Source: Campylobacterales bacterium
Lineage (GTDB): Bacteria > Campylobacterota > Campylobacteria > Campylobacterales > QNZT01
Assembly (NCBI GenBank): GCA_015489185.1
Contig: WGAE01000026.1
Coordinates: 1-8,149 of the forward strand
Direction of reading: 5' to 3'
Length of the DNA: 8,149 bases
Within the stretch, counting starts at the first letter, position 1. The number at the start of each line of letters is the position of its first letter. Below the pieces are notes generated by a model, which was not told where the DNA came from, searched no databases, and was given only the letters and a program-made list of their open reading frames with translations. A program made the translations under genes and the position numbers. Positions 1-5,410 of the stretch are shown piece after piece.

Positions 1-5
1 ATATC

Positions 6-27
6 AATTAACTGATTAATTTTTTTT
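6..27 (+). repeat. AT-only hairpin followed by a T run
   Basis: A perfect 6-bp inverted repeat, AATTAA (6-11) and TTAATT (16-21), is separated by CTGA and runs directly into a stretch of eight T (20-27). It could be a weak terminator of a gene upstream of the window or an AT-rich upstream element for the promoter at 52-57. An A/T-only stem is a poor terminator, so the role is uncertain. Confidence 0.3.
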
Positions 28-51
28 AATGCATCATTACCGCATATTGCC

Positions 52-57
52 TATAAT
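52..57 (+). promoter_or_regulatory. Putative sigma-70 -10 box of the first barrel-SPOR gene
   Basis: A perfect TATAAT lies 34 bases before the ATG at 92, with a T-rich stretch (20-28) further upstream and no recognisable TTGACA at -35. Campylobacterota promoters typically lack a conserved -35 and have periodic AT-rich tracts instead. Transcription would start near base 64, giving a leader of about 28 nt that contains the Shine-Dalgarno sequence. Confidence 0.55.
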
Positions 58-91
58 CGGCAAAATTCAAATGCAAAAAAGGAGTACCGGA

Positions 92-1126
92 ATGAGAATG
101 TTGCAAAAGGGTGTGCTTTCGCTTCTCGCTGTTGCCGCGGTCAGTACAATTTATGCGGCCCAGTTTGAGATCACACCGACCATCGGGAAAAAGATTGCCA
201 ATGACGATACGACACTGGATGACAGCAAAGTACTGTTCGGTATTCAGGGGACGGCATTCGTGACACCTAATGTCGGTGTTCAGGGTGTTTTGGAATCTTC
301 CGTCAATAATAAAACCGTTGACAGCAGCGGCGGCGTCGGTGATACTGATATCGAAAGAGGTGCATTGAATGTTGTGTTACAGGCAAACGGTAATCGTGTC
401 AAGCCTTATGCGCTGGCTGGTGTCGGGTATGAGCGTACGCACGGTACAAGCGTGCCGACAACCAATGATGATTCTCAGGTGTTTTACAACGCGGGTGTCG
501 GTTTGAAATTCGGATTGACCGACAGAGTTAATCTGATTACGGAAGTGAAGGGAATGCATAAAGCTGAAAACGGTGATGATGATTTGATCGGAACGGTCGG
601 TGTCGGTGTCGTGCTCGGCGGTTCAAAGAAAAAGAAACCTTCATGTAACGAACCTAAAGCACTCTCTCTTGATGAGTTTGCGAAAATGTGCAAAACGAAA
701 AAAGTTGAAGCAGAAAAAACTCCTGCGCAAGTGGCTCAGCCTGCGATGGAAGCGACACAGACCGAACCGCCCGCACCTGCGGCACCTGTTGTCGATGAGA
801 AGACCGCTGCCGTCTCCGCACCGGCAGTCGAAGAGAGTGCTAATTGTGTCGTCGAAGTCGATACCCATGCGGAAGAGGAGAAAACCCTCTCCATCCCGGA
901 AGGCTATTATATCCAGATGGCGGCACTTTTTAAAGGAAACGGCGAAGTGTTGACCGCAAAACTGGAACGTAAAAATTATCCCTATGTACTCTACAATACA
1001 GAGCGTTTCGGGAAAGAGGCGACACTGGTGCTGGTCGGACCGTATGAGACACGTAAAGAGGCGGCGGTTGCGCTTCGTTATCTGAAGCGTCTTTCGAGAA
1101 AAGCGTTTATCAAACGTTTCCCATAA
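92..1126 (+). CDS. Outer-membrane beta-barrel protein with C-terminal SPOR domain
   Basis: 344 aa. The ATG at 92 is chosen over the in-frame ATG at 29 because AAAAGGAG (77-84) lies 7 bases before it and translation then begins with a good signal peptide (residues 1-22, basic start, Leu/Ala-rich core, cleavage near IYA/AQF). Residues 23-177 have alternating hydrophobic/polar strands, Gly-rich turns and a VGVGVVLGG final strand, typical of OmpA-like 8-strand barrels (OMP_b-brl type). A KKKKP patch and a Cys pair (C185, C200) follow, then an acidic Pro/Ala/Glu-rich linker (about 205-265). The end (270-342) is a SPOR domain: GYYIQMAAL opening, a YVLY strand, a LVLVGPYETRKEA turn-helix and a FIKRF close. 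SPOR domains bind peptidoglycan stripped of stem peptides, so the protein may tie the outer membrane to septal or remodelled wall; that role is inferred. It is a paralogue of the next gene, with its own promoter and terminator. Confidence 0.85.
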   Translation: MRMLQKGVLSLLAVAAVSTIYAAQFEITPTIGKKIANDDTTLDDSKVLFGIQGTAFVTPNVGVQGVLESSVNNKTVDSSGGVGDTDIERGALNVVLQANGNRVKPYALAGVGYERTHGTSVPTTNDDSQVFYNAGVGLKFGLTDRVNLITEVKGMHKAENGDDDLIGTVGVGVVLGGSKKKKPSCNEPKALSLDEFAKMCKTKKVEAEKTPAQVAQPAMEATQTEPPAPAAPVVDEKTAAVSAPAVEESANCVVEVDTHAEEEKTLSIPEGYYIQMAALFKGNGEVLTAKLERKNYPYVLYNTERFGKEATLVLVGPYETRKEAAVALRYLKRLSRKAFIKRFP

Positions 1127-1168
1127 TTTATCTGTATCTCATACTGTCTAAAATCTGAAATATCCATC

Positions 1169-1217
1169 GACGATCGCCCCTGTTTTAGAAGCGGGCGATT
1201 GTCTCTTCCACTTTTTT
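1169..1217 (+). terminator. Rho-independent terminator-like hairpin after the first barrel-SPOR gene
   Basis: GACGATCGCCC (1169-1179) pairs with GGGCGATTGTC (1193-1203), an 11-bp stem with one G-U pair and a loop of about 13 nt. A pyrimidine-rich tail with a run of six T (1212-1217) follows. The T run begins 8 bases after the stem, so it is not the tightest intrinsic terminator, but position and strength fit the end of the 92-1126 transcript. Confidence 0.65.
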
Positions 1218-1243
1218 CCGCAAAATAATTAAAGATATTTTCT

Positions 1244-1249
1244 CATAAT
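1244..1249 (+). promoter_or_regulatory. Possible -10 box of the second barrel-SPOR gene
   Basis: CATAAT at 1244-1249 sits in a very AT-rich stretch (1221-1250) between the terminator hairpin and the ATG at 1292, and would start transcription near 1256. A TATATG at 1254-1259 is an alternative. No clear -35 is visible, as is common in this phylum. Confidence 0.35.
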
Positions 1250-1291
1250 CCGATATATGCTCAGACTTTAATTAACTTCGAGGAATTCGTT

Positions 1292-2356
1292 ATGAGAAAG
1301 ATCACTCTTTTGTTCTTGAGTATATTGACTATGGGGCAACTTCAGGCGTATCAGGAACCGCCGTTTACCTACCATCTGGGCGGTTATTTCGGGCAAAATT
1401 TTGCCGACGAAAGTTCCAAAATGCGTGATAACGCGCTTTTTGGTATTCGTGGTACGGTAATGCTGACACCGTTTTACGGGATCAATTTCGGATATGAGCG
1501 GCTCAACAGCATCGATGTAAAAGAGAGTACTTCAACGATCGATGTCGATCGTTTCTACGGTCAGATCGAAGTCGACGGCGAAGAGCAGTATCATGTCGTA
1601 CCCTATATTACGCTGGGAGCCGGCTATGAGCTTTTGAGTTCCGATATTATTGTCGATGGAAGAAAATATGATGTTTCACAAGCCTATATCAGCGGCGGAC
1701 TCGGTTTTCGGTATAACTTCATTCCGGAATTGAGCATTTTTGTCGAGGGAAACGCACTCTGGAAAACCGATACGACCGATCTGGACACCAATTTCATCGG
1801 AGGTCTGGTCTATCATGTCAATGCGACGACCTGTGACAATACATATGTTACCGAGCGCCTTAAAGCGCGTCCTGCAGAGCGCACAACACTGCATGTGGGG
1901 GCTGTCAATCCCGTTTCCGGATGGAAAAAGAGCGTGACTGTACCGGCACGAAGTGCTGCCGTACGCAAGCCGCCGTTTCGCACAGCCGCAGCGACTCCGG
2001 TTCCTGTGAGATCGTCGCATCGTAGTGTGCCGATCAGTAAACGTGTGACCGTCGTTCCGGTCAAAAAGAGTAAGGTGAAAAAGCGACATAGCCAAACCGG
2101 AAGAGCCAAAATGCATAAAGTTTCCCATACCGGAGGCTATTATGTATTGCTCGGGGCGTACAAAACCAAAAGCGGTTTGGATTCAATGCTTAAAAAGTTA
2201 CGTAAACATCATGTCCCTTATATGCTCAGAGACAATCAGAGCCGAAAGTTGACCTATGTGATGGCGGGTGTCTATCCCGATCTGCATACGGCACGTAAAG
2301 CGCTGGGCAGATTGAAAAAGATTCAGCCGGATGCCTATATTCGCAGAATGAAGTGA
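1292..2356 (+). CDS. Outer-membrane beta-barrel protein with basic linker and C-terminal SPOR domain
   Basis: 354 aa. The start is supported by GAGGAA (1280-1285) six bases before the ATG and by a signal peptide at residues 1-19 (MRK start, hydrophobic core, cleavage near LQA/YQE). Residues 20-177 form an OmpA-like barrel with the same layout as the upstream gene: NALFGIRGTVMLTP matches VLFGIQGTAFVTP there, and PYITLGAGYE matches PYALAGVGYE. The linker (about 186-278) is rich in Arg, Lys, Val and Pro with almost no acidic residues, in contrast to the acidic linker of its paralogue. A SPOR domain fills 280-352 (GGYYVLLGAY, then YVMAGVYPDLHTARKAL, then AYIRRM). SPOR replaces the OmpA C-terminal peptidoglycan-binding domain usual in such proteins. 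Likely role: an outer-membrane or periplasmic protein that binds denuded glycan strands. The basic linker might also contact acidic wall or LPS components, which is speculative. Confidence 0.85.
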   Translation: MRKITLLFLSILTMGQLQAYQEPPFTYHLGGYFGQNFADESSKMRDNALFGIRGTVMLTPFYGINFGYERLNSIDVKESTSTIDVDRFYGQIEVDGEEQYHVVPYITLGAGYELLSSDIIVDGRKYDVSQAYISGGLGFRYNFIPELSIFVEGNALWKTDTTDLDTNFIGGLVYHVNATTCDNTYVTERLKARPAERTTLHVGAVNPVSGWKKSVTVPARSAAVRKPPFRTAAATPVPVRSSHRSVPISKRVTVVPVKKSKVKKRHSQTGRAKMHKVSHTGGYYVLLGAYKTKSGLDSMLKKLRKHHVPYMLRDNQSRKLTYVMAGVYPDLHTARKALGRLKKIQPDAYIRRMK

Positions 2357-2374
2357 ACCTAACACCTTTTTTGT

Positions 2375-2401
2375 TACAATAGCGCTAAAAAAGAAAGCGC
2401 T
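2375..2401 (+). promoter_or_regulatory. mqnE upstream region: -10-like box and hairpin over the ribosome site
   Basis: TACAAT at 2375-2380 can serve as a -10 box, placing the start near 2387. Directly after it, AGCGCT (2381-2386) is repeated at 2396-2401. The hexamer is self-complementary, so the two copies can form a 6-bp hairpin with loop AAAAAAGAA ending one base before the ATG at 2403. The only Shine-Dalgarno-like bases (AAGAAAG, 2391-2397) lie in its loop and 3' arm. If transcription starts at 2387 the first arm is not transcribed and the repeat could only act as DNA; in read-through mRNA it could mask the ribosome site. Confidence 0.35.
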
Positions 2402-2402
2402 G

Positions 2403-3467
2403 ATGGAAAGTATCATAAGGAAAGTCAAAAACAACGAACGTCTCGGATACGAAGAAGGGGTCAGACTCTACGATCTGGACCTCTTCACACTCGGAGAACT
2501 TGCCAACGAAATTCGCGAAAAACGGTGGGGTAAAAAGAGTTTCTTCAATATCAACCGCCATATCAATCCGACCAATGTATGCAAAGATGTCTGCAAATTC
2601 TGCGCCTTCAGTGCCGGTCGTAAAAATCCCAACCAATACACGATGTCTCATGAAGAGATATTAAAAATTGTCGAAGAAGCAAGAGCACGCGACGTCAAAG
2701 AGGTGCATATTGTTTCCGCGCACAATCCTGAAACAGGGCTTGCGTGGTATATGGATATCTTTGCGAAAATCAAGAAACAGTTTCCCGAAATCCATATCAA
2801 GGCACTGACCGCGGCGGAGGTCAATTTTCTGGCGGAGGAGTACAACCTCAGTTACGATGAAGTGATCGATCTGATGATCGAAAACGGTGTCGACTCGATG
2901 CCGGGCGGCGGTGCGGAGATCTTTGATGAAAAAGTGCGTGACTATATCTGTAAAGGGAAAGTCTCTTCCGAGCAGTGGCTTAAGATCCACCGTCTGTGGC
3001 ACAAACGGGGCAGACAATCCAATGCGACGATGCTGTTTGGGCATGTCGAAGAGAAGCATCACCGTATCGATCATATGATACGGTTGCGTACGTTGCAGGA
3101 TGAGACGGGCGGTTTTAACAGTTTTATTCCGCTTGTTTACCAACGTGAGAACAATTATCTGAAGGTTAAAAATTTCCTCTCTTCGCAGGAGATTCTCAAA
3201 ACGATGGCGATCAGCCGGATTATGCTGGATAATTTTCCGCATATCAAAGCTTACTGGGTGACATCGACGGTCAATCTCGCGCTTGTTTCACAGGCGTGGG
3301 GCGCCGACGATCTGGACGGTACGATCGAGCGCGAATCGATCAACTCCGCCGCCGGTGCAAAAAGCGCACACGGTATGCCGCTTTCGGAGTTTGTCGCGCT
3401 GATCAAAAACAGCGGATATATACCGGTCGAAAGGGACAGTCTCTATCATGAACTCAAAGTCTGGTAA
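2403..3467 (+). CDS. mqnE: Aminofutalosine synthase MqnE (radical SAM)
   Basis: 354 aa, a normal length for the family. MqnE is a radical SAM enzyme that joins the adenosyl radical of SAM to 3-[(1-carboxyvinyl)oxy]benzoate, making 6-amino-6-deoxyfutalosine, the second step of the futalosine route to menaquinone in the cytoplasm. The [4Fe-4S] motif CX3CX2C is at C60, C64 and C67, inside the family signature INPTNVCKDVCKFCAF, followed by NPNQYTMSHEEI. Other family blocks are PGGGAEIFDEKVR (about 168-180), ATMLFGHVEE, FIPLVYQREN and the C-terminal SAHG segment. These distinguish it from MqnC, the later radical SAM enzyme of the same pathway. The start has only a weak AAGAAAG ribosome site. Menaquinone is the respiratory quinone of Campylobacterota, so the gene is expected to be essential there. 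No other mqn gene is in the window, consistent with the scattered mqn genes of this phylum. The hydrolase gene overlaps its last 20 bases. Confidence 0.95.
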   Translation: MESIIRKVKNNERLGYEEGVRLYDLDLFTLGELANEIREKRWGKKSFFNINRHINPTNVCKDVCKFCAFSAGRKNPNQYTMSHEEILKIVEEARARDVKEVHIVSAHNPETGLAWYMDIFAKIKKQFPEIHIKALTAAEVNFLAEEYNLSYDEVIDLMIENGVDSMPGGGAEIFDEKVRDYICKGKVSSEQWLKIHRLWHKRGRQSNATMLFGHVEEKHHRIDHMIRLRTLQDETGGFNSFIPLVYQRENNYLKVKNFLSSQEILKTMAISRIMLDNFPHIKAYWVTSTVNLALVSQAWGADDLDGTIERESINSAAGAKSAHGMPLSEFVALIKNSGYIPVERDSLYHELKVW

Positions 3468-4044
3468 AATACTGCTCTATATTCACGGATTCGGCAGCAG
3501 CGGGAAAAGCGGTAAGGCGGAGATACTGCGAAACCGGTTCGGTGATCGGATCGTCGCTCCCTCTTTGTCGCCGATTCCCGAACTGGCGGTCGATACGCTG
3601 GAACAGATTGCGAACTGTATCCAAACAAGCGGTCAAAAGCTCTGTCTCGGCGGCAGTTCTTTGGGCGGTTATTACGCTACATGGCTGGCGGAGAAATTTG
3701 ACGCAAAAGCCTTTTTGATCAATCCCGCCGTCAAGCCCTACAATACACTCGCTTCAAGAGTGGGACTCAATCACAGTTATTACGATTTCAGCAATTATGA
3801 ATTTACACAGCACCATATCGATTTTTTGAAACGTTACAATGTGCAAAAGATTACGCCCGAACGCTATCTGGTGCTGTTACAAAGCGGTGATGAGGTGCTT
3901 GACTACACAGAAGCGCTCGAAAAATACGAAGGTGCGACGATCGACCTGGAAGAGGGCGGCACACACGGTTATGAAGGGTTTGAACGAAAAATAGAGAAGA
4001 TCGCCGATTTTTTAGGGATGACGCTTCAAAAGACCAGTTTATAG
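3448..4044 (+). CDS. yqiA: YqiA/UPF0227-family alpha/beta-hydrolase (putative esterase)
   Basis: 198 aa, close to E. coli YqiA (193 aa). The ATG at 3448 lies inside the end of mqnE, with AAAGGGA (3430-3436) 11 bases upstream, so the two are probably co-transcribed and coupled. Family landmarks are clear: an oxyanion-hole strand LLYIHGFGSS (9-18), the nucleophile elbow GSSLGG with Ser71, the block INPAVKPY (91-98), the acid segment SGDEVLDY with Asp148, and the catalytic His173 in GGTHGYEGFE. A Ser-Asp-His triad is therefore present and the enzyme should be active. YqiA proteins show esterase activity on short and medium acyl esters, but the physiological substrate is unknown. It is cytoplasmic (no signal peptide). 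Its 3' end overlaps the convergent response-regulator gene by 19 bases, with no terminator between them. Confidence 0.9.
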   Translation: MNSKSGKILLYIHGFGSSGKSGKAEILRNRFGDRIVAPSLSPIPELAVDTLEQIANCIQTSGQKLCLGGSSLGGYYATWLAEKFDAKAFLINPAVKPYNTLASRVGLNHSYYDFSNYEFTQHHIDFLKRYNVQKITPERYLVLLQSGDEVLDYTEALEKYEGATIDLEEGGTHGYEGFERKIEKIADFLGMTLQKTSL

Positions 4045-4679
4045 CCTACGCCGTATTCGGTTTTGAGGTAGCGCGGTGATTTGCCGCTGTCATTGAGTTT
4101 GGTGCGGATATTTTTGATATGATAGTCGAGCGTACGGTGTGAGGTCAGTGTCGAGAGGGCTCCGGCGAGGCGTTCTCTGGAGACGGCGCGGTTTCTGTTT
4201 TTAAGAAGTTGTTCGAAAATTTCAAATTCCACAGGGGTCAGATCGAGTGCTTCATCCTGCATATAGGCGGTACCGTTTTCGATGCGGAAAAAAGATTGAT
4301 TCTTTGTTTCTTTTTTTTGGTCGAATTTCCCCAGATGTACCCAGATTCGTGCTTCCAGTTCGAGCAGATCGATCGGTTTGACCATATAGTCGATCGCACC
4401 GTAGCGAAAGGCTTTGATTTTGGTGGCGGTGTTGGCAAGCGCACTGATGACGATGACCGGGAGCCGTTTTTCACACTCTTTGAGCAGTTCGAATCCGCTG
4501 AAATCGGGAAGATTCAGATCGAGTAAAATCAAATCGAAACGGTCATTTTTCAGATAGGAGATACCGCTGGCGACAGAGTCGGTATGAGTGATCAAAAAGC
4601 CGTATTCTTCGAGAAATTCGACAATATATCTGGCTGCCGTCAGATCATCTTCGATAAACAGAATACGGTTCTCTTCCAT
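4026..4679 (-). CDS. OmpR/PhoB-type response regulator
   Basis: 217 aa DNA-binding two-component regulator. The N-terminal receiver domain (about 4-118) has the acidic pair D11/D12, the phosphorylated Asp54 in ILLDLNLPD, Ser79 in the switch position (VIVISA) and Lys101 in MVKPID. All residues needed for phosphorylation are present, so it is not a degenerate receiver. The C-terminal winged-helix domain (about 130-217) has the LTPVEFEIFEQLL opening, the recognition-helix segment SHRTLDYHIKNIRTKL and the YGVGYKL wing. The start is set by AGGAG (bases 4689-4693 on the complement) 9 bases upstream of the ATG. No histidine kinase is adjacent: upstream lies the putative RNA region and downstream is the convergent hydrolase. 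Its signal and targets cannot be deduced. Confidence 0.93.
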   Translation of the reverse strand: MEENRILFIEDDLTAARYIVEFLEEYGFLITHTDSVASGISYLKNDRFDLILLDLNLPDFSGFELLKECEKRLPVIVISALANTATKIKAFRYGAIDYMVKPIDLLELEARIWVHLGKFDQKKETKNQSFFRIENGTAYMQDEALDLTPVEFEIFEQLLKNRNRAVSRERLAGALSTLTSHRTLDYHIKNIRTKLNDSGKSPRYLKTEYGVGYKLVF

Positions 4680-4710
4680 ACGCTTTCACTCCTGAACAAA
4701 GATTCCTAAG

Positions 4711-4716
4711 ATTTTA
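4711..4716 (-). promoter_or_regulatory. Possible -10 box of the response regulator gene
   Basis: Read on the minus strand, TAAAAT preceded by TGCAA lies about 32 bases upstream of the start codon and would give a leader of roughly 25 nt including the AGGAG site. It is about 25 bases from the + strand promoter at 4743-4748, so the two would form a back-to-back pair. Confidence 0.3.
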
Positions 4717-4737
4717 TTGCAAACTTGCTTAGATTTA

Positions 4738-4748
4738 TGCTATATAAT
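4738..4748 (+). promoter_or_regulatory. Extended -10 promoter of the putative small RNA
   Basis: TGC followed by TATATAAT contains a perfect TATAAT at 4743-4748 with TG at 4738-4739. AT-rich, T-tract-containing DNA lies upstream (4711-4737) and no -35 is needed by the phylum's pattern. Transcription is predicted at about 4754-4756, which falls at the first bases of the long inverted repeat that begins at 4752. There is no open reading frame of note downstream on this strand. Confidence 0.55.
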
Positions 4749-4751
4749 TTC

Positions 4752-4935
4752 ATCAGTATTGACAGACAGGTCGCTCAGTGTTACTGTGAACCTACTACAA
4801 AGTTGTTAGTTTTGTTAATTTTCAGTCTTCTACCTCCAACCATCAAAAAACAAAAGCTAAAAACGCACCTCCTTGTCTGTCAATACTGATCCTCCTCCTT
4901 TGACTATGATAGTGCGCGGGGTTCCCCGCGACTAT
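4752..4935 (+). ncRNA. Candidate structured small RNA between the response regulator and the heme protein
   Basis: This 252-base stretch without a protein gene (4680-4931) holds an RNA-like design. Seventeen bases, ATCAGTATTGACAGACA at 4752-4768, are exactly complementary to 4874-4890, closing a domain of about 139 nt. Inside it are a small hairpin CAGT/ACTG (4776-4786) and a second, AU-rich helix in which 4806-4816 pairs with 4849-4860 (11 bp, one bulged base). The apical loop of that helix contains TCTTCTACCTCCAACC. Further C/U-rich stretches resembling anti-Shine-Dalgarno sequence lie at 4866-4873 and 4890-4900. The promoter at 4738-4748 points into it and a GC hairpin (4909-4935) could end it, giving about 140 or about 185 nt. 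It may be a trans-acting regulator of translation; a 6S-like RNA, also a closed long-helix RNA of about 180 nt, is an alternative although I see no 6S primary-sequence signature. The minus strand could be the transcribed one, but its promoter is weaker. Confidence 0.5.
4909..4935. terminator. Strong GC hairpin, possible bidirectional terminator
   Basis: ATAGT (4909-4913) pairs with ACTAT (4931-4935), and CGCGGG (4915-4920) pairs with CCCGCG (4925-4930) around a GTTC loop, with one unpaired G. The stem begins within the stop codon of the minus-strand heme gene (4932-4934), so it can end that transcript, and it also lies downstream of the candidate RNA on the plus strand. Neither side has a good T run: TTGTTCC follows on plus, and there is no T tract on minus. 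Termination efficiency is therefore uncertain. Confidence 0.5.
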
Positions 4936-5369
4936 TGTTCCAGTTTTGCAAGTTCTTGTTCAAACCAGGTTTTCAGAAGCATTTTATCCGACTTGGAGAG
5001 TTTTGCTTCTTTGTGCAGCCAGAGGTAACTGGGCAGGGGCATCATATTGTTGGAAGTGGTTTGTATCGCGCGTTTGAGGCGTTTGATTTTAATCTTTTCG
5101 GGAATTGTCTGCCATTTGGAGAAGTTGAGCGCCAGACGTCCCTCTTTGACATGTGAGGCGATAGTCCATGAAAAGGGTGCGAGATTGCTGTACCAGGGCC
5201 ATCTGGTTTCGTTCGAATGGCAATCGTAACAGCTGCGCCGAAGTACGGTTTCAACCTTTTTAGGAGCATGCAGCGCTTTGTCAGGATTGACGGGCGGATT
5301 GGTACGATCCGGTCTGATCAGCTGGCTCAGCAGGAAAAGTGCGACAATGATCAACAGTGTCTGTTTCAT
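4932..5369 (-). CDS. Small membrane-anchored c-type heme-binding protein (Haem_bd-like)
   Basis: 145 aa. An N-terminal hydrophobic segment (about 3-18) acts as signal anchor or signal peptide, followed by IRPDRTNPPVNPD. The single heme-attachment motif CYDCH is at C47, C50 and H51, within the block RRSCYDCHSNETRWPWYSNLAPFSW that is characteristic of the Haem_bd family of periplasmic cytochromes. The conserved WTIASHVKEGRLALNFSKW region follows. M109/M110 in NNMMPLPSY are candidate sixth ligands to the heme iron. The start is supported by AAGGAG (5374-5379 on the complement) 4 bases upstream of the ATG, a short but workable spacing. The family has no firmly assigned reaction; electron transfer or redox sensing in the periplasm is the general expectation. 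It stands alone on its strand, diverging from the Bat-type operon and sharing a promoter region with it. Confidence 0.87.
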   Translation of the reverse strand: MKQTLLIIVALFLLSQLIRPDRTNPPVNPDKALHAPKKVETVLRRSCYDCHSNETRWPWYSNLAPFSWTIASHVKEGRLALNFSKWQTIPEKIKIKRLKRAIQTTSNNMMPLPSYLWLHKEAKLSKSDKMLLKTWFEQELAKLEQ

Positions 5370-5395
5370 GAGACTCCTTGAGACTTATATTAAAA

Positions 5396-5410
5396 TGTTA
5401 TAATAGCACA
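5396..5410 (+). promoter_or_regulatory. Overlapping face-to-face extended -10 promoters
   Basis: On the plus strand TGT-TATAAT (5396-5404) is a perfect extended -10 box six bases before the ATG at 5411. On the minus strand TGC-TATTAT occupies 5408-5400, also a complete extended -10 motif, about 30 bases upstream of the heme-protein start. The two hexamers share bases 5400-5404, so two RNA polymerases could not occupy both at once. A TTGAGA at 5378-5383 might be a -35 for the plus promoter, but with a short 15-base spacer. Confidence 0.55.

Noticed and set aside
29..91. Upstream in-frame ATG at 29 as start of the first barrel-SPOR gene
   Set aside because: It would lie before the TATAAT at 52-57, has no Shine-Dalgarno sequence and would bury the signal peptide; the ATG at 92 has AAAAGGAG 7 bases upstream.
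600..953. Plus-strand 117-codon Lys/Arg/Ser-rich frame within the first barrel-SPOR gene
   Set aside because: It is an out-of-frame reading of the Pro/Ala linker and SPOR region with low-complexity composition.
2661..3242. Minus-strand 193-codon reading frame opposite mqnE
   Set aside because: It is the antisense shadow of a clearly conserved radical SAM gene, with no recognisable domain.
4209..4526. Plus-strand 105-codon frame opposite the response regulator
   Set aside because: It is antisense to an intact receiver and winged-helix gene and shows no domain or ribosome site.
4781..4843. Minus-strand 20-codon reading frame inside the putative RNA region
   Set aside because: The nearest AAGGAGG is about 24 bases upstream of its ATG, too far for a ribosome site, and the frame is short enough to arise by chance.
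4752..4890. Miniature inverted-repeat transposon, because of 17-bp terminal inverted repeats
   Set aside because: No target-site duplication flanks the arms, no second copy is in the window, and promoter and nested helix fit an RNA gene better. A genome-wide search for further copies would settle it.
5378..5410. In-frame TTG at 5378 as start of the BatA-like gene
   Set aside because: It lies upstream of the -10 box and adds 11 residues foreign to BatA N-termini; the ATG at 5411 gives the expected hydrophobic start.
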